Counted from the first letter of the stretch, positions 1-9,807 are shown. The stretch is DNA of 64,000 nucleotides from Streptomyces lydicus (GCF_001729485.1 NZ_CP017157.1:2604001-2668000), one strand, 5' to 3'. The notes: generated by a model not told the origin, from the sequence alone. Numbers and translations: made by a program.

Positions 1-654
1 CAGCGCACCGCTGACCCGGTGCAGCCCGGGCAGCGGGTCGATCTGGTGGACCGCCACGGACAGCACGCCGCCCCGCCGGTGCACCGCGGGCCCGAGCCGG
101 TCCAGCAGCCGGAGGTAGTCGGGGTTGTCGGAGTGCAGCGGCTCGATGTCCAGATGGACCCCGGCGAAACCGTCCGCCAGCACCTGACGGGCACTCGCCA
201 CGATCGCCGCGCGGGCCGAGGCGTCCGCCAGCCGCAGCCCGCCCCGCTCGCCCGGCCCGTACACCAGCCGGTCGCCCAGCCAGGCGTGCACCCGCACCGA
301 CGGCAGCTCGCGGTGCACCGCGGCGATCAGCCAATGCGCCCGCGGGTAGGCGGTGCGGGCCGGCGGCAGGGTCCCGTCGTGTTCCAACGGCCCGGCGTGG
401 ACGTACAGATCGCGGATGCCGGTGCCCTCGAGGCGGCGGCGCAGCGCCGCCACATCGGCGTCGTCCCGCCGTCCGTCCACCCAGGCGTGCCCCAGCCAGA
501 AGGCGTCCCGCCCCCGGGTCGTGGTCTGCGGTGCGGCCGCGCCCGCGTACTGGGCGCGCAGCGCCGTCCCCGCCACCGTCACCGGCAGTACGACGAGCAC
601 GGCGACCACCCAGGCCGCCCACTTCCCCGCACGCCGCAGGCGTCGCCGAGCCAT
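1..654 (-). CDS. Partial N-terminal part of a membrane-anchored or secreted TIM-barrel (glycosidase-like) protein
   Basis: The frame is open from an ATG at 654 to the left edge, so 218 codons are visible and the C-terminus is missing. A basic start (Met-Ala-Arg-Arg-Arg) is followed by one hydrophobic segment at about residues 12-32, a signal peptide or anchor. The rest alternates beta-strand and helix, and includes the motif GVHLDIEP followed by a segment that reads like the end of a barrel strand. Asp-x-Glu at a strand end is typical of glycosidase-type barrels such as GH18-like proteins, but no full family signature can be confirmed on this fragment. It is convergent with nothing in the window; glpD ends upstream of it and has its own terminator at 801-825. 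The function is inferred only at fold level. Confidence 0.7.
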   Translation of the reverse strand, partial: MARRRLRRAGKWAAWVVAVLVVLPVTVAGTALRAQYAGAAAPQTTTRGRDAFWLGHAWVDGRRDDADVAALRRRLEGTGIRDLYVHAGPLEHDGTLPPARTAYPRAHWLIAAVHRELPSVRVHAWLGDRLVYGPGERGGLRLADASARAAIVASARQVLADGFAGVHLDIEPLHSDNPDYLRLLDRLGPAVHRRGGVLSVAVHQIDPLPGLHRVSGAL

Positions 655-800
655 CACAGTCCCCCCGTTGCCGATCCCCCCACGGCACATCCCCCGTCGG
701 GATGCCGCGGTGACCATGATGGCAGCTGCCACTGACAGTCACCGTCGTACCCTGCGCGCGCCCGGCCCCGGTATGCGCTCCGGCCTGCGGATACGACGAC

Positions 801-825
801 GGGACGGCCCCCCGTGGGCCGTCCC
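801..825 (-). terminator. Rho-independent-type hairpin after glpD
   Basis: A perfect 10-bp stem, GGGACGGCCC paired with GGGCCGTCCC around a 5-nt loop, lies 40 nt beyond the glpD stop codon on the minus strand. It separates the glycerol operon from the next minus-strand gene. Confidence 0.75.
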
Positions 826-864
826 ATCGTCACTCGGCGTGCTGCCGGCCGCCCTGGCGGGCCG

Positions 865-2469
865 TCAGTCCTCCAGCATGCCCTTGACCCTGGCCCGGAC
901 GTCCTCCGTGTCCAGACCGCGGATCGTCAGGGTCGTACGGCGGCGCAGCACGTCGTCGACCGTCTCGGCCCACTCGTTGTCGCGGGCGTAGACGACCTGC
1001 GCCCAGATCTCCGGCGCGTCGGGGTGGATGCGCTCGGCCAGCGCCGGGTCCTCGTTCGCCAGCCGGGCGATGTCGAAGGACAGCGAGCCGTAGTGGGTGG
1101 CGAGGTGACGGGCGGTCTCCGGGGCCATCCGCGGGCCGGGCGTGCCGCCGTCGACGAGCAGCCGGTGCGCGACCGCGTTGGGGTTGGCGATACCGGGCAG
1201 CGGGAGCTTCTTCGGCAGGTGCGCGATCGGCTCCATGTCGTCGGCCAGCGGGTGGCCGGGCAGCGCGGCGAGCTTGTTCATGACCGTACGGCCGATGTGG
1301 CGGAAGGTCGTCCACTTGCCGCCGGCCACCGACAGCATGCCGCCGCTGCCCTCGGTCACCACCGTCTCGCGCTTGGCCTTGGAGGTGTCGCCGGGGCCGC
1401 CGGGCAGCACCCGCAGACCCGCGAAGGAGTACGTGATCAGATCGCGCGACAGCTGCTGGTCGCGGACCGAGAAGGCGGCCTCGTCCAGGATCTGGGCGGT
1501 GTCCTTCTCGGTGACCGCGACGTCCGCCGGGTCGCCCTCGTACTCCTCGTCGGTGGTGCCCAGCAGGAGCATGTCCTCCCAGGGGAGGGCGAAGGTGATG
1601 CGGTACTTGTCGATCGGGGTGGCCAGCGCCGCCTTCCAGGGGGAGGTGCGCTTGAGGACCAGGTGCGCGCCCTTCGACAGGCGGATGGAGGGGGCCGCGT
1701 TCGGGTCCTCCATCTTGCGCAGGTGGTCGACCCACGGGCCGGTGGCGTTGAGCACCAGGCGGGCGTTGACGCCGAACTCCTGGCCGTCGGTGCGGTCCTT
1801 GAGCTCCGCGCCGGTGACCCGGCCCTGGGTGAAGCGCAGTCCGGTGACCTCGGCGTGGTTGAGGACCGTGGCGCCGGCCGCGACCGCGGCACGGACGGTC
1901 ATCAGGGCCATCCGGGAGTCGTTCATCTGGTCGTCGCCGTAGACGGCCACGGCCTTGAGGTTCTCCGTCCGCAGCTCGGGCACGTCGCGCTGCGCCTTGG
2001 CCGGGGATATGACGTGGCCGACGCCGTCACCGAACGCGGAGAGCGCGGAGTAGGCGAAGACGCCCGCGCCGAGCTTGGCCGCGCCGTGCGGGCCGCCCTT
2101 GTAGACCGGCAGGTAGAAGGTCAGGGGGTTGGCGAGGTGCGGTGCCACCTCACGGGAGACCGCACGCCGCTCGAAGTGGTTCTCCGCGACCAGCTTGACC
2201 GCGCCGGTCTGCAGGTAGCGCAGACCGCCGTGCAGCAGCTTGGAGGAGGCGGAGGAGGTGGCGCCGGCGAAGTCGCCGGCGTCCACCAGGGCCACCCGCA
2301 GCCCGGCCTGCGCGGCGTGCCAGGCAGTGGAGATGCCCAGGATGCCGCCACCGATCACCAGGAGGTCGTACGTTGCCTTGGAAAGCTGCTCCCGGGTCTC
2401 GGCGCGGCTCGCGTGCGAACCGTGGGCCGGGTGCGTCCCGAGTGCCGGGGCGCTCTGCAGGGTGCTCAT
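865..2469 (-). CDS. glpD: Aerobic glycerol-3-phosphate dehydrogenase, FAD-dependent
   Basis: Oxidises sn-glycerol-3-phosphate to dihydroxyacetone phosphate at the membrane and passes electrons to quinone. The 534-residue protein carries the FAD dinucleotide-binding motif VIGGGILG near residues 38-45, followed by the SSASSKLLHGGLRYLQ stretch typical of GlpD, and has normal family length. I start at the ATG at 2469, which has a good ribosome binding site (GAGGAG, 7 nt away); an in-frame extension to 2553 runs back into glpK and lacks family sequence. It lies 13 nt after glpK, so it is the last gene of the glpF-glpK-glpD operon and is probably under GylR control. In Streptomyces the corresponding operon is called gylCAB. 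Confidence 0.96.
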   Translation of the reverse strand: MSTLQSAPALGTHPAHGSHASRAETREQLSKATYDLLVIGGGILGISTAWHAAQAGLRVALVDAGDFAGATSSASSKLLHGGLRYLQTGAVKLVAENHFERRAVSREVAPHLANPLTFYLPVYKGGPHGAAKLGAGVFAYSALSAFGDGVGHVISPAKAQRDVPELRTENLKAVAVYGDDQMNDSRMALMTVRAAVAAGATVLNHAEVTGLRFTQGRVTGAELKDRTDGQEFGVNARLVLNATGPWVDHLRKMEDPNAAPSIRLSKGAHLVLKRTSPWKAALATPIDKYRITFALPWEDMLLLGTTDEEYEGDPADVAVTEKDTAQILDEAAFSVRDQQLSRDLITYSFAGLRVLPGGPGDTSKAKRETVVTEGSGGMLSVAGGKWTTFRHIGRTVMNKLAALPGHPLADDMEPIAHLPKKLPLPGIANPNAVAHRLLVDGGTPGPRMAPETARHLATHYGSLSFDIARLANEDPALAERIHPDAPEIWAQVVYARDNEWAETVDDVLRRRTTLTIRGLDTEDVRARVKGMLED

Positions 2470-2482
2470 GATGTGCTCCTCG

Positions 2483-4024
2483 TCAGCTCTCGTCGTCGAG
2501 CCAGCCCATGGTCCGCTCGACGGCCTTGAGCCAGTTCTTGTATTCGCGGTCACGGGTGTCCGCGTCCATCCGGGGGGTCCATTCGGCGGCCCGGCGCCAG
2601 TTGGCGCGCAGCTCGTCGGTGCTGGACCAGAAGCCGACGGCCAGTCCGGCCGCGTAGGCAGCGCCGAGGCAGGTGGTCTCGGCGACCATGGGGCGCACCA
2701 CGGGGGCGTCCAGGAAGTCCGAGATGGTCTGCATCAGCAGGTTGTTGGAGGTCATACCGCCGTCGACCTTGAGAGAGGTCAGTTCGACGCCGGAGTCCTT
2801 GGTCATGGCGTCGGTGATCTCGCGGGTCTGCCAGGCGGTGGCCTCGAGGACGGCGCGCGCGATGTGCGCCTTGGTGACGTAGCGGGTCAGGCCCGCGATG
2901 ACGCCGCGCGCGTCCGAGCGCCAGTAGGGGGCGAACAGGCCGGAGAAGGCCGGGACGAAGTAGGCGCCGCCGTTGTCCTCGACCGTGCTGGCGAGGGTCT
3001 CGATCTCGGCCGCGCTGTTGATGAGCCCCATCTGGTCGCGCATCCACTGCACGAGCGAGCCGGTGACGGCGATGGAGCCTTCCAGGGCGTAGACCGGCTG
3101 CTCGTCGCCGATGCGGTAGCCGACGGTGGTCAGCAGCCCGTTGTAGGAGTTGACCGGCTCGTGGCCGGTGTTCATCAGCATGAAGGTGCCGGTGCCGTAC
3201 GTGGACTTGGCCTCGCCCTGGTTGAAACAGGTCTGGCCGAAGAGCGCGGCCTGCTGGTCACCGAGCGCGGAGGCGACCGGGACACCGGCCAGCGCGCCGC
3301 CGGCGGCCTCGCCGTACACCTCGGCGGAGGACCTGATCTCCGGCAGCACGGCGGCCGGGATCTCCATCGAGGTGAGGATCTTCTGGTCCCACTGCAGGTT
3401 GTGCAGGTTCATCAGCATGGTGCGCGAGGCGTTGGTGACGTCGGTGACGTGGTGGCCGCCGTTGACGCCGCCGGTGAGGTTCCAGATGACCCAGGAGTCC
3501 ATGGTGCCGAAGAGGATCTCGCCGCGCTCGGCGCGCTCGCGCAGGCCGTCGACGTTGTCGAGCAGCCAGCGGATCTTCGGGCCGGCGAAGTACGAGGCCA
3601 GCGGCAGACCGGTCTCGCGGCGGTAGCGGTCCTGGCCGACGTTGCGCCCGAGCTCCTTGCAGAGCGCGTCGGTGCGGGTGTCCTGCCAGACGATGGCGTT
3701 GTGGACCGGCTCACCGGTGTTCTTGTCCCACAGCACGGTGGTCTCGCGCTGGTTGGTGATGCCGATGGCCTTGACGTCGGCGGCGGTGATCCCGGCCTTC
3801 TCGACGGCGCTGTCGACGACCTGCTGGACGTTGGTCCAGATCTCGGCGGCGTCGTGCTCGACCCAGCCCGGCTTCGGGAAGATCTGCTCGTGTTCCTTCT
3901 GGTCGACCGAGACGATCCGGCCGTCCTTGTCGAAGACGATGCAGCGGCTGGACGTCGTCCCCTGGTCGATGGCGGCGATGAACGGGCCGTGCCCGTGGGA
4001 GGAAGTGGTGGGGGTCTCGCTCAT
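2483..4024 (-). CDS. glpK: Glycerol kinase
   Basis: Phosphorylates glycerol with ATP to glycerol-3-phosphate, the substrate of the adjacent GlpD. The 513-residue FGGY-family protein has the N-terminal phosphate-binding motif DQGTTSSR at about residues 20-27, and the C-terminal motif VDGGMTSNN followed by [12 protein letters not shown], as in GlpK. The ATG at 4024 fits the family N-terminus (residues 1-14 are a Ser/Thr/His/Gly-rich extension); the longer open frame to 4249 runs into glpF and is rejected. It is the middle gene of the operon, 46 nt after glpF and 13 nt before glpD. The product of this gene normally sets the glycerol flux, so the operon is self-sufficient for glycerol uptake and entry into glycolysis. 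Confidence 0.97.
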   Translation of the reverse strand: MSETPTTSSHGHGPFIAAIDQGTTSSRCIVFDKDGRIVSVDQKEHEQIFPKPGWVEHDAAEIWTNVQQVVDSAVEKAGITAADVKAIGITNQRETTVLWDKNTGEPVHNAIVWQDTRTDALCKELGRNVGQDRYRRETGLPLASYFAGPKIRWLLDNVDGLRERAERGEILFGTMDSWVIWNLTGGVNGGHHVTDVTNASRTMLMNLHNLQWDQKILTSMEIPAAVLPEIRSSAEVYGEAAGGALAGVPVASALGDQQAALFGQTCFNQGEAKSTYGTGTFMLMNTGHEPVNSYNGLLTTVGYRIGDEQPVYALEGSIAVTGSLVQWMRDQMGLINSAAEIETLASTVEDNGGAYFVPAFSGLFAPYWRSDARGVIAGLTRYVTKAHIARAVLEATAWQTREITDAMTKDSGVELTSLKVDGGMTSNNLLMQTISDFLDAPVVRPMVAETTCLGAAYAAGLAVGFWSSTDELRANWRRAAEWTPRMDADTRDREYKNWLKAVERTMGWLDDES

Positions 4025-4070
4025 GGTGTGCTCCAAGAAGTCTGTGCGGGCAGCGGGGCGGTCAGGCGGC

Positions 4071-4859
4071 TCAGGCGAACGCCACCTGGTAGAGGCCCCC
4101 GGCGATGGCACCGCCGATGAGCGGGCCGACGACCGGAATCCAGGCGTAGCCCCAGTCTGAACCGCCCTTGTTCGGCAGCGGCAGCAACGCGTGCACGATT
4201 CGCGGACCGAGGTCGCGGACCGGGTTGATGGCGTACCCGGTCGGCCCACCCAGCGACAGGCCGATGCCGGTGACGACCAGTGCGACCAGCAGCGTGCCGA
4301 TCGTGCCGACGCCCTTGCCGTTGTCGCTCAGCCCGAGGGTGAGGATCGACAGCACGAGCACCACGGTGGCGATGATCTCGGTGGCGAGGTTCTGCACGGC
4401 ATTGCGGATCTCCGGGCCGGTGGAGAAGATGCCCAGAACCGGGCCGGCCTTCGGCGCGGTGGCCTGGTCGACCAGGCCCTCATGGCTGGTGTGATCAGCC
4501 AGGACCTCGGGGTCGGTCAGATGCGCCCGGAACTGTCCGTAGTAGACGATCCACACGAGCACCGCGCCGATCATGGCGCCGAGCATCTCGCCGGCCAGGT
4601 AGACCGGCACCTGGCTCCACTCGATGGCGCCCTTGATGGCGAGACCTATGGTGACGGCCGGGTTGAGGTGTGCGCCGGACTTCGCGGCGATGTAGGCACC
4701 CGTGAGGACGGCGAAGCCCCACCCGAAGGCGATGGCCACCCATCCGGCGTTGAACGCCTTGGAGCGCTTGAATGTGACGGCGGCGCAGACGCCACCGCCG
4801 AGCAAGATCAGAACAGCGGTACCGATGGTCTCGCTGATGAAGATGTCGGAGCTGGACAC
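4071..4859 (-). CDS. glpF: Glycerol uptake facilitator (MIP/aquaglyceroporin family)
   Basis: A 262-residue integral membrane channel that lets glycerol diffuse into the cell, where GlpK traps it. Six hydrophobic segments are visible. The first half-helix motif is HLNPAV; the second reads [11 protein letters not shown], so Val replaces the Ala of the usual second NPA box, while the following Arg-Asp of glycerol channels is kept. The start is GTG at 4859 with AGGAGT 7 nt upstream. It is the first gene of the operon, and its upstream region carries an inverted repeat (4973-4995) that matches a sequence in front of gylR, so regulation by GylR is likely. Confidence 0.95.
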   Translation of the reverse strand: MSSSDIFISETIGTAVLILLGGGVCAAVTFKRSKAFNAGWVAIAFGWGFAVLTGAYIAAKSGAHLNPAVTIGLAIKGAIEWSQVPVYLAGEMLGAMIGAVLVWIVYYGQFRAHLTDPEVLADHTSHEGLVDQATAPKAGPVLGIFSTGPEIRNAVQNLATEIIATVVLVLSILTLGLSDNGKGVGTIGTLLVALVVTGIGLSLGGPTGYAINPVRDLGPRIVHALLPLPNKGGSDWGYAWIPVVGPLIGGAIAGGLYQVAFA

Positions 4860-4972
4860 CCGCGACTCCTTTGTCCTTCGTCCAGGGGAAGACGAACCCC
4901 GGGTCCCGTCCGGTGGTCCGTGCCCTCCGAGAGGGCCGTGATCGGTACCGGCACTGCCCCACCATAGCGAAT

Positions 4973-5000
4973 ATTGTCGTTAGGTGTTCGACAATGCCGA
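4973..5000. promoter_or_regulatory. Probable GylR operator in front of the glycerol operon
   Basis: Inverted repeat ATTGTCG-N9-CGACAAT (4973-4995), overlapping GTTCGACAATGCCGA (4986-5000). The 12-mer GTTCGACAATGC recurs exactly at 5874-5885 upstream of gylR. On the minus strand a TTGACG -35 candidate (5036-5041) and a weak AAAACT -10 candidate (5013-5018) with a 17-nt spacer would place the operator just downstream of the start point, a repressing position. The promoter call is weaker than the operator call. Confidence 0.65.
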
Positions 5001-5086
5001 CCGATGCACGGCAGTTTTGTTCACCGTAAGAACCCCGTCAAGGGTTGTTTGGCCAAAAACTTAGGTGAACTTAAGGGGCGAAAAGG

Positions 5087-5851
5087 TCAAAATCGCCCTG
5101 CGCCAAGATCACGGGACACTGCACGTGCGCAATCCCTCACAGCAGCGATGATTTCCGGCCGCAATTCGCCGTCGCGGCAGACCCGCTCCACCGCTCCCGT
5201 GACGCCCACCGCGCCCACCGGCATCCGCCGCCGGTCGTGGATCGGCGCGGCCACCGAGGCCACGCCCTCCCAGGTCTCCTCCACGTCCGCCGCCCAGCCG
5301 CGCGCCCGGGCCAGGTCCAGCAGGCCCTCGACGTCCCCGAGGCCGGTCACCGTGCGCGGGGTGAACGCCTCCCGCTCCGCCTCGGCCACCTCGCTGTGCG
5401 CCACCGGGTCGTACGCCGACAGCACCTTGCCCAGTGCCGAGCTGTGCAGCGGGTGCATCGCGCCCACCTCCAGCACCTGCCGGCTGTCGTCCGGCCGGAA
5501 GACGTGGTGCACGATCAGCACGCCCTGCTGGTGCAGCACGCCCAGATAGACCGCCTCGCCGCTGGAGCGCGCCAGGTCGTCGGTCCACACCAGGGCCCGG
5601 GCCCGCAACTCGTGCACGTCCAGGTAGCTGTTGCCCAGCCGCAGCAGCTCCGCGCCCAGCTGGTAGCGGCCCGAGGCGGCGTCCTGCTCCACGAAGCCCT
5701 CCTGCTGGAGGGTGCGCAGGATGCCGTGCGCGGTGCCCTTGGCCAGTCCCAGGGAGGAGGAGATGTCGGAGAGCCCCAGCCGCCGCTCCCCTCCTGCGAG
5801 CAGCCGCAGCATCGCGGCGGCGCGCTCCAGCGACTGGATGGTGCGTGCCAT
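5087..5851 (-). CDS. gylR: IclR-family glycerol operon regulator GylR
   Basis: A 254-residue transcription factor with an N-terminal winged helix-turn-helix (about residues 5-65, including LSDISSSLGLAKGTAHGILRTLQ) and a C-terminal IclR effector-binding domain (about residues 75-250). It begins at an ATG preceded by GGAGG at 7-nt spacing. Streptomyces GylR is the known substrate-responsive repressor of the glycerol (gyl) operon, and the gene sits directly upstream of glpF in the same direction, with a 227-nt gap that holds the operon promoter. A matching operator (5874-5890) lies directly ahead of its own start, which suggests autoregulation. Assignment rests on family and context; both are strong. 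Confidence 0.92.
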   Translation of the reverse strand: MARTIQSLERAAAMLRLLAGGERRLGLSDISSSLGLAKGTAHGILRTLQQEGFVEQDAASGRYQLGAELLRLGNSYLDVHELRARALVWTDDLARSSGEAVYLGVLHQQGVLIVHHVFRPDDSRQVLEVGAMHPLHSSALGKVLSAYDPVAHSEVAEAEREAFTPRTVTGLGDVEGLLDLARARGWAADVEETWEGVASVAAPIHDRRRMPVGAVGVTGAVERVCRDGELRPEIIAAVRDCARAVSRDLGAGRF

Positions 5852-5873
5852 CGGGCAACCTCCGAAATAAGCG

Positions 5874-5890
5874 GTTCGACAATGCTGAAC
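5874..5890. promoter_or_regulatory. Probable GylR operator in front of gylR
   Basis: Imperfect palindrome GTTCGACAATGCTGAAC, 23 nt upstream of the gylR ATG. It shares the 12-mer GTTCGACAATGC with the site ahead of glpF. Two copies of a site in one regulon, each ahead of a gylR-linked start, support autoregulation and operon control by the same protein. Confidence 0.65.
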
Positions 5891-6113
5891 GATATCGGTC
5901 CATGTCGACTGGAGTCAGCGAGTCGGACGTTCTGGGTGAGCGAAGGGAGTCTGCCAACGATCACGAGTGGTGGACGACAGGGGGGTGTGGTGGGGTGCTG
6001 TCCACGGCGTGAAACGGGGAACACGTGTACCGGACCGGCAGCTACGCTGGCCGGGTGCGCCTCCGTAGGCGGGGGCGCAAAGCCGACAGCCGTCGCAACC
6101 AGGGAGCACCTCC

Positions 6114-9100
6114 ATGGCCTCGAACACGCCATCGTCCATCAGCCCGTCCCGCGTCGAATCCCTCAGGGAGGCACTGGCCTCCCGCGTCGTCGTCGCCGAC
6201 GGAGCGATGGGCACCATGCTGCAGGCCCAGGACCCGACCATGGAGGACTTCCAGCAGCTGGAGGGCTGCAACGAGATCCTCAACGTCACCCGGCCCGACA
6301 TCGTCCGCTCCGTGCACGAGGAGTACTTCGCGGTCGGCGTCGACTGCGTCGAGACGAACACCTTCGGCGCGAACTTCGCCGCACTGGCGGAGTACGACAT
6401 CCCCGGGCGGGTCTTCGAGCTGTCGGAGGCCGGCGCCCGGATCGCCCGTGAGGTCGCCGACGAGTTCACCGCCTCCACCGGACAGCAGCGCTACGTGCTC
6501 GGCTCCATGGGCCCCGGCACCAAGCTGCCCACCCTGGGCCACGCCCCCTATGTCACGCTGCGTGACGCCTACCAGCAGAACGCCGAGGGCATGATCGCCG
6601 GCGGCGCCGACGCGCTGCTGGTGGAGACCACCCAGGACCTGCTGCAGACCAAGGCCGCGGTCCTCGGCGCCCGCCGGGCCCTGAAGGCCACCGGCACCGA
6701 CCTCCCGGTGATCTGCTCGGTCACCGTCGAGACCACCGGCACCATGCTGCTCGGTTCCGAGATCGGCGCCGCGCTCACGGCCCTGGAGCCGCTGGGCATC
6801 GACATGATCGGCCTGAACTGCGCCACCGGCCCGGCCGAGATGAGCGAGCACCTGCGCTACCTCGCCCGCAACTCCCGCATCCCGCTGTCCTGCATGCCGA
6901 ACGCGGGCCTGCCGGTGCTGGGCAAGGACGGCGCGCACTACCCCCTGACCGCCGGCGAGCTGGCCGACGCGCAGGAGACCTTCGTCGCCGAGTACGGCCT
7001 CTCGCTGGTCGGCGGCTGCTGCGGTACGACGCCGGAGCACCTGCGCCAGGTCGTCGAGCGGGTCCGCGGCACCGTCCCGACCGAGCGCAGCCCCCGCCCC
7101 GAGCCGGGCGCCGCCTCGCTCTACCAGACCGTGCCGTTCCGCCAGGACACCTCCTACCTGGCCATCGGCGAGCGGACCAACGCCAACGGCTCGAAGAAGT
7201 TCCGCGAGGCGATGCTGGAGGGCCGCTGGGACGACTGCGTGGAGATGGCCCGCGACCAGATCCGCGAGGGCGCCCACATGCTCGACCTGTGCGTCGACTA
7301 CGTCGGCCGGGACGGCGTCACCGACATGGAGGAGCTGGCGGGCCGCTTCGCCACCGCCTCCACCCTGCCCATCGTCCTGGACTCCACCGAACTCGACGTG
7401 ATCCGGGCCGGCCTGGAGAAGCTCGGCGGCCGGGCCGTCATCAACTCCGTCAACTACGAGGACGGCGACGGCCCCGAGTCCCGCTTCGCCAAGGTCACCG
7501 CGCTGGCGGCCGAGCACGGCGCCGCGCTGATCGCGCTGACCATCGACGAGGAGGGCCAGGCCCGCTCCGTCGAGCACAAGGTGGCGGTGGCCGAGCGGCT
7601 GATCGCCGACCTGACCGGCAACTGGGGCATCCACGAGTCGGACATCCTCATCGACTGTCTGACCTTCACCATCTGCACCGGCCAGGAGGAGTCCCGCAAG
7701 GACGGCGTCAACACGATCGAGGCCATCCGGGAGCTGAAGAAGCGTCACCCCGACGTCCAGACCACCCTCGGCCTGTCGAACATCTCCTTCGGGCTCAACC
7801 CGGCCGCCCGCATCGTCCTCAACTCCGTCTTCCTGGACGAGTGCGTCAAGGCCGGCCTGGACTCGGCCATCGTGCACGCCTCGAAGATCCTGCCGATCGC
7901 CCGGCTGGAGGAGGAAGAGGTCAAGGCCGCCCTCGACCTCATCCACGACCGGCGCAGCGAGGGCTACGACCCGCTGCAGAAGCTGATGGAGCTGTTCGAG
8001 GGCGCCACCGCCAAGTCGCTGAAGGCCGGCCGGGCCGAGGAGCTGCTCGCGCTGCCGCTGGAGGAGCGGCTCAGGCGGCGGATCATCGACGGTGAGAAGA
8101 ACGGCCTGGAGGCCGACCTCGACGAGGCCCTCCAGGAGCGCCCCGCCCTCGACATCGTCAACGACACCCTCCTGGAGGGCATGAAGGTCGTCGGCGAGCT
8201 GTTCGGATCCGGCCAGATGCAGCTGCCGTTCGTGCTCCAGTCCGCCGAGGTGATGAAGAGCGCGGTGGCCTACCTGGAGCCGCACATGGAGAAGTCCGAC
8301 GACGAGGGCAAGGGCACGATCGTGCTGGCCACCGTCCGCGGCGACGTCCACGACATCGGCAAGAACCTCGTCGACATCATCCTGTCCAACAACGGCTACA
8401 ACGTCGTCAACCTCGGCATCAAGCAGCCGGTCTCGGCGATTCTCGAAGCCGCCGAGGAGCACCGCGCCGACGTCATCGGCATGTCCGGCCTCCTGGTCAA
8501 GTCCACGGTGATCATGAAGGAGAACCTGGAGGAGCTCAACCAGCGCAAGATGGCCACCGACTTCCCGGTGATCCTGGGCGGCGCGGCCCTCACCCGTGCC
8601 TACGTCGAGCAGGACCTGCACGAGATCTACGAGGGCGAGGTCCGCTACGCCCGCGACGCCTTCGAGGGCCTGCGCCTGATGGACGCGCTGATCGCCGTCA
8701 AGCGCGGGGTGCCCGGCGCCACCCTCCCCGAGCTCAAGCAGCGCCGGGTGCCCAAGCGGGACACCGCGGTGCCGGAGGTCGAGGAGCCCGAGGGCGCGGT
8801 GCGCTCGGACGTCGCGACCGACAACCCGGTGCCCGCCCCGCCGTTCTGGGGCACCCGGGTCGTCAAGGGCATCCAGCTCGCGGACTACGCGTCCTGGCTG
8901 GACGAGGGCGCGCTGTTCAAGGGCCAGTGGGGCCTCAAGCAGGCGCGCACCGGCGAGGGCCCGACGTACGAGGAGCTGGTGGAGACCGAGGGCCGCCCCC
9001 GGCTGCGCGGCTGGCTCGACAAGCTCCAGACCGAGAACCTCCTGGAAGCAGCCGTGGTGTACGGCTACTTCCCCTGCGTGTCCAAGGGCGAGGACCTGAT

Positions 9101-9623
9101 CCTGCTGCACGAGGACGGCACCGAGCGCACCCGCTTCACCTTCCCGCGGCAGCGCCGCGGCCGGCGGCTGTGCCTGGCGGACTACTTCCGCCCGGAGGAG
9201 TCCGGCGAGCGGGACGTGGTCGGCCTCCAGGTCGTCACCGTCGGCTCCCGGATCGGCGAGGCCACCGCCGAGCTCTTCGAGGCCAACTCCTACCGCGACT
9301 ACCTCGAACTGCACGGTCTGTCCGTGCAGTTGGCCGAGGCGCTGGCCGAGTACTGGCACGCCCGGGTCCGCGCGGAGCTGGGCTTCGGCGGCGAGGACCC
9401 CGACGACGTCGAGGACATGTTCGCGCTCAAGTACCGCGGCGCGCGCTTCTCGCTGGGCTACGGCGCCTGCCCCGACCTGGAGGACCGCGCCAAGATCGCC
9501 GACCTGCTCCAGCCGGAGCGGATCGGTGTCCAGCTCTCCGAGGAGTTCCAGCTGCACCCGGAGCAGTCCACCGACGCCATCGTCATCCACCACCCGGAGG
9601 CGAAGTACTTCAACGCGCGGTAA
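6114..9623 (+). CDS. metH: Cobalamin-dependent methionine synthase
   Basis: Transfers a methyl group from 5-methyltetrahydrofolate to homocysteine through enzyme-bound cobalamin. The 1169-residue protein has the full MetH layout: a homocysteine-binding domain (about 15-330) with the zinc ligands in GLNCATG and GGCCGTTP, a pterin-binding domain (about 345-600), a B12 cap (about 620-715), a B12 domain with DVHDIGKN near residue 745 supplying the lower-ligand His and later GMSGLLVKS, and a C-terminal reactivation domain (about 870-1169) with RFSLGYGACPD, the SAM-binding region. It starts at an ATG after a purine-rich GGGAGCACC site. It is divergent from gylR and ends in a strong terminator at 9638-9675. 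I found no cobalamin-riboswitch consensus in the 262-nt upstream region. Confidence 0.97.
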   Translation: MASNTPSSISPSRVESLREALASRVVVADGAMGTMLQAQDPTMEDFQQLEGCNEILNVTRPDIVRSVHEEYFAVGVDCVETNTFGANFAALAEYDIPGRVFELSEAGARIAREVADEFTASTGQQRYVLGSMGPGTKLPTLGHAPYVTLRDAYQQNAEGMIAGGADALLVETTQDLLQTKAAVLGARRALKATGTDLPVICSVTVETTGTMLLGSEIGAALTALEPLGIDMIGLNCATGPAEMSEHLRYLARNSRIPLSCMPNAGLPVLGKDGAHYPLTAGELADAQETFVAEYGLSLVGGCCGTTPEHLRQVVERVRGTVPTERSPRPEPGAASLYQTVPFRQDTSYLAIGERTNANGSKKFREAMLEGRWDDCVEMARDQIREGAHMLDLCVDYVGRDGVTDMEELAGRFATASTLPIVLDSTELDVIRAGLEKLGGRAVINSVNYEDGDGPESRFAKVTALAAEHGAALIALTIDEEGQARSVEHKVAVAERLIADLTGNWGIHESDILIDCLTFTICTGQEESRKDGVNTIEAIRELKKRHPDVQTTLGLSNISFGLNPAARIVLNSVFLDECVKAGLDSAIVHASKILPIARLEEEEVKAALDLIHDRRSEGYDPLQKLMELFEGATAKSLKAGRAEELLALPLEERLRRRIIDGEKNGLEADLDEALQERPALDIVNDTLLEGMKVVGELFGSGQMQLPFVLQSAEVMKSAVAYLEPHMEKSDDEGKGTIVLATVRGDVHDIGKNLVDIILSNNGYNVVNLGIKQPVSAILEAAEEHRADVIGMSGLLVKSTVIMKENLEELNQRKMATDFPVILGGAALTRAYVEQDLHEIYEGEVRYARDAFEGLRLMDALIAVKRGVPGATLPELKQRRVPKRDTAVPEVEEPEGAVRSDVATDNPVPAPPFWGTRVVKGIQLADYASWLDEGALFKGQWGLKQARTGEGPTYEELVETEGRPRLRGWLDKLQTENLLEAAVVYGYFPCVSKGEDLILLHEDGTERTRFTFPRQRRGRRLCLADYFRPEESGERDVVGLQVVTVGSRIGEATAELFEANSYRDYLELHGLSVQLAEALAEYWHARVRAELGFGGEDPDDVEDMFALKYRGARFSLGYGACPDLEDRAKIADLLQPERIGVQLSEEFQLHPEQSTDAIVIHHPEAKYFNAR

Positions 9624-9637
9624 CCCGCCGTAAGCAC

Positions 9638-9675
9638 GTCAGGGCCGTACGGAACCCGTTCCGTACGGCCCTGAC
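9638..9675 (+). terminator. Strong hairpin terminator after metH
   Basis: A perfect 17-bp stem (9638-9654 paired with 9659-9675) with the tetraloop CCCG, 14 nt after the metH stop codon. There is no long T run, as is usual for Streptomyces hairpin terminators. Confidence 0.85.
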
Positions 9676-9807
9676 CTGCGCCACCGCGCTTTTCACCGCG
9701 CACCGTCGTACACTGGTCGGTCCGGTAGTGGCCGGTCGTGTCCCCCAGCCGGGGAGTACGACCGGCCCTTTCGTCCCTTCGGGGACAGTCGCAGTGGAGG
9801 TGGATGG

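Noticed and set aside
19..735. Plus-strand open frame at the left edge
   Set aside because: It is the antisense of the partial minus-strand TIM-barrel gene, whose translation has a signal peptide and normal strand/helix pattern.
5942..6113. Cobalamin or SAM riboswitch before metH
   Set aside because: I looked for the B12-box and SAM-core sequences and saw none; a covariance-model search is needed to exclude a divergent version.
6042..9593. 1183-codon open frame opposite metH
   Set aside because: It is an antisense shadow caused by strong G/C bias at third positions; the metH frame has full-length family motifs and this frame has none.
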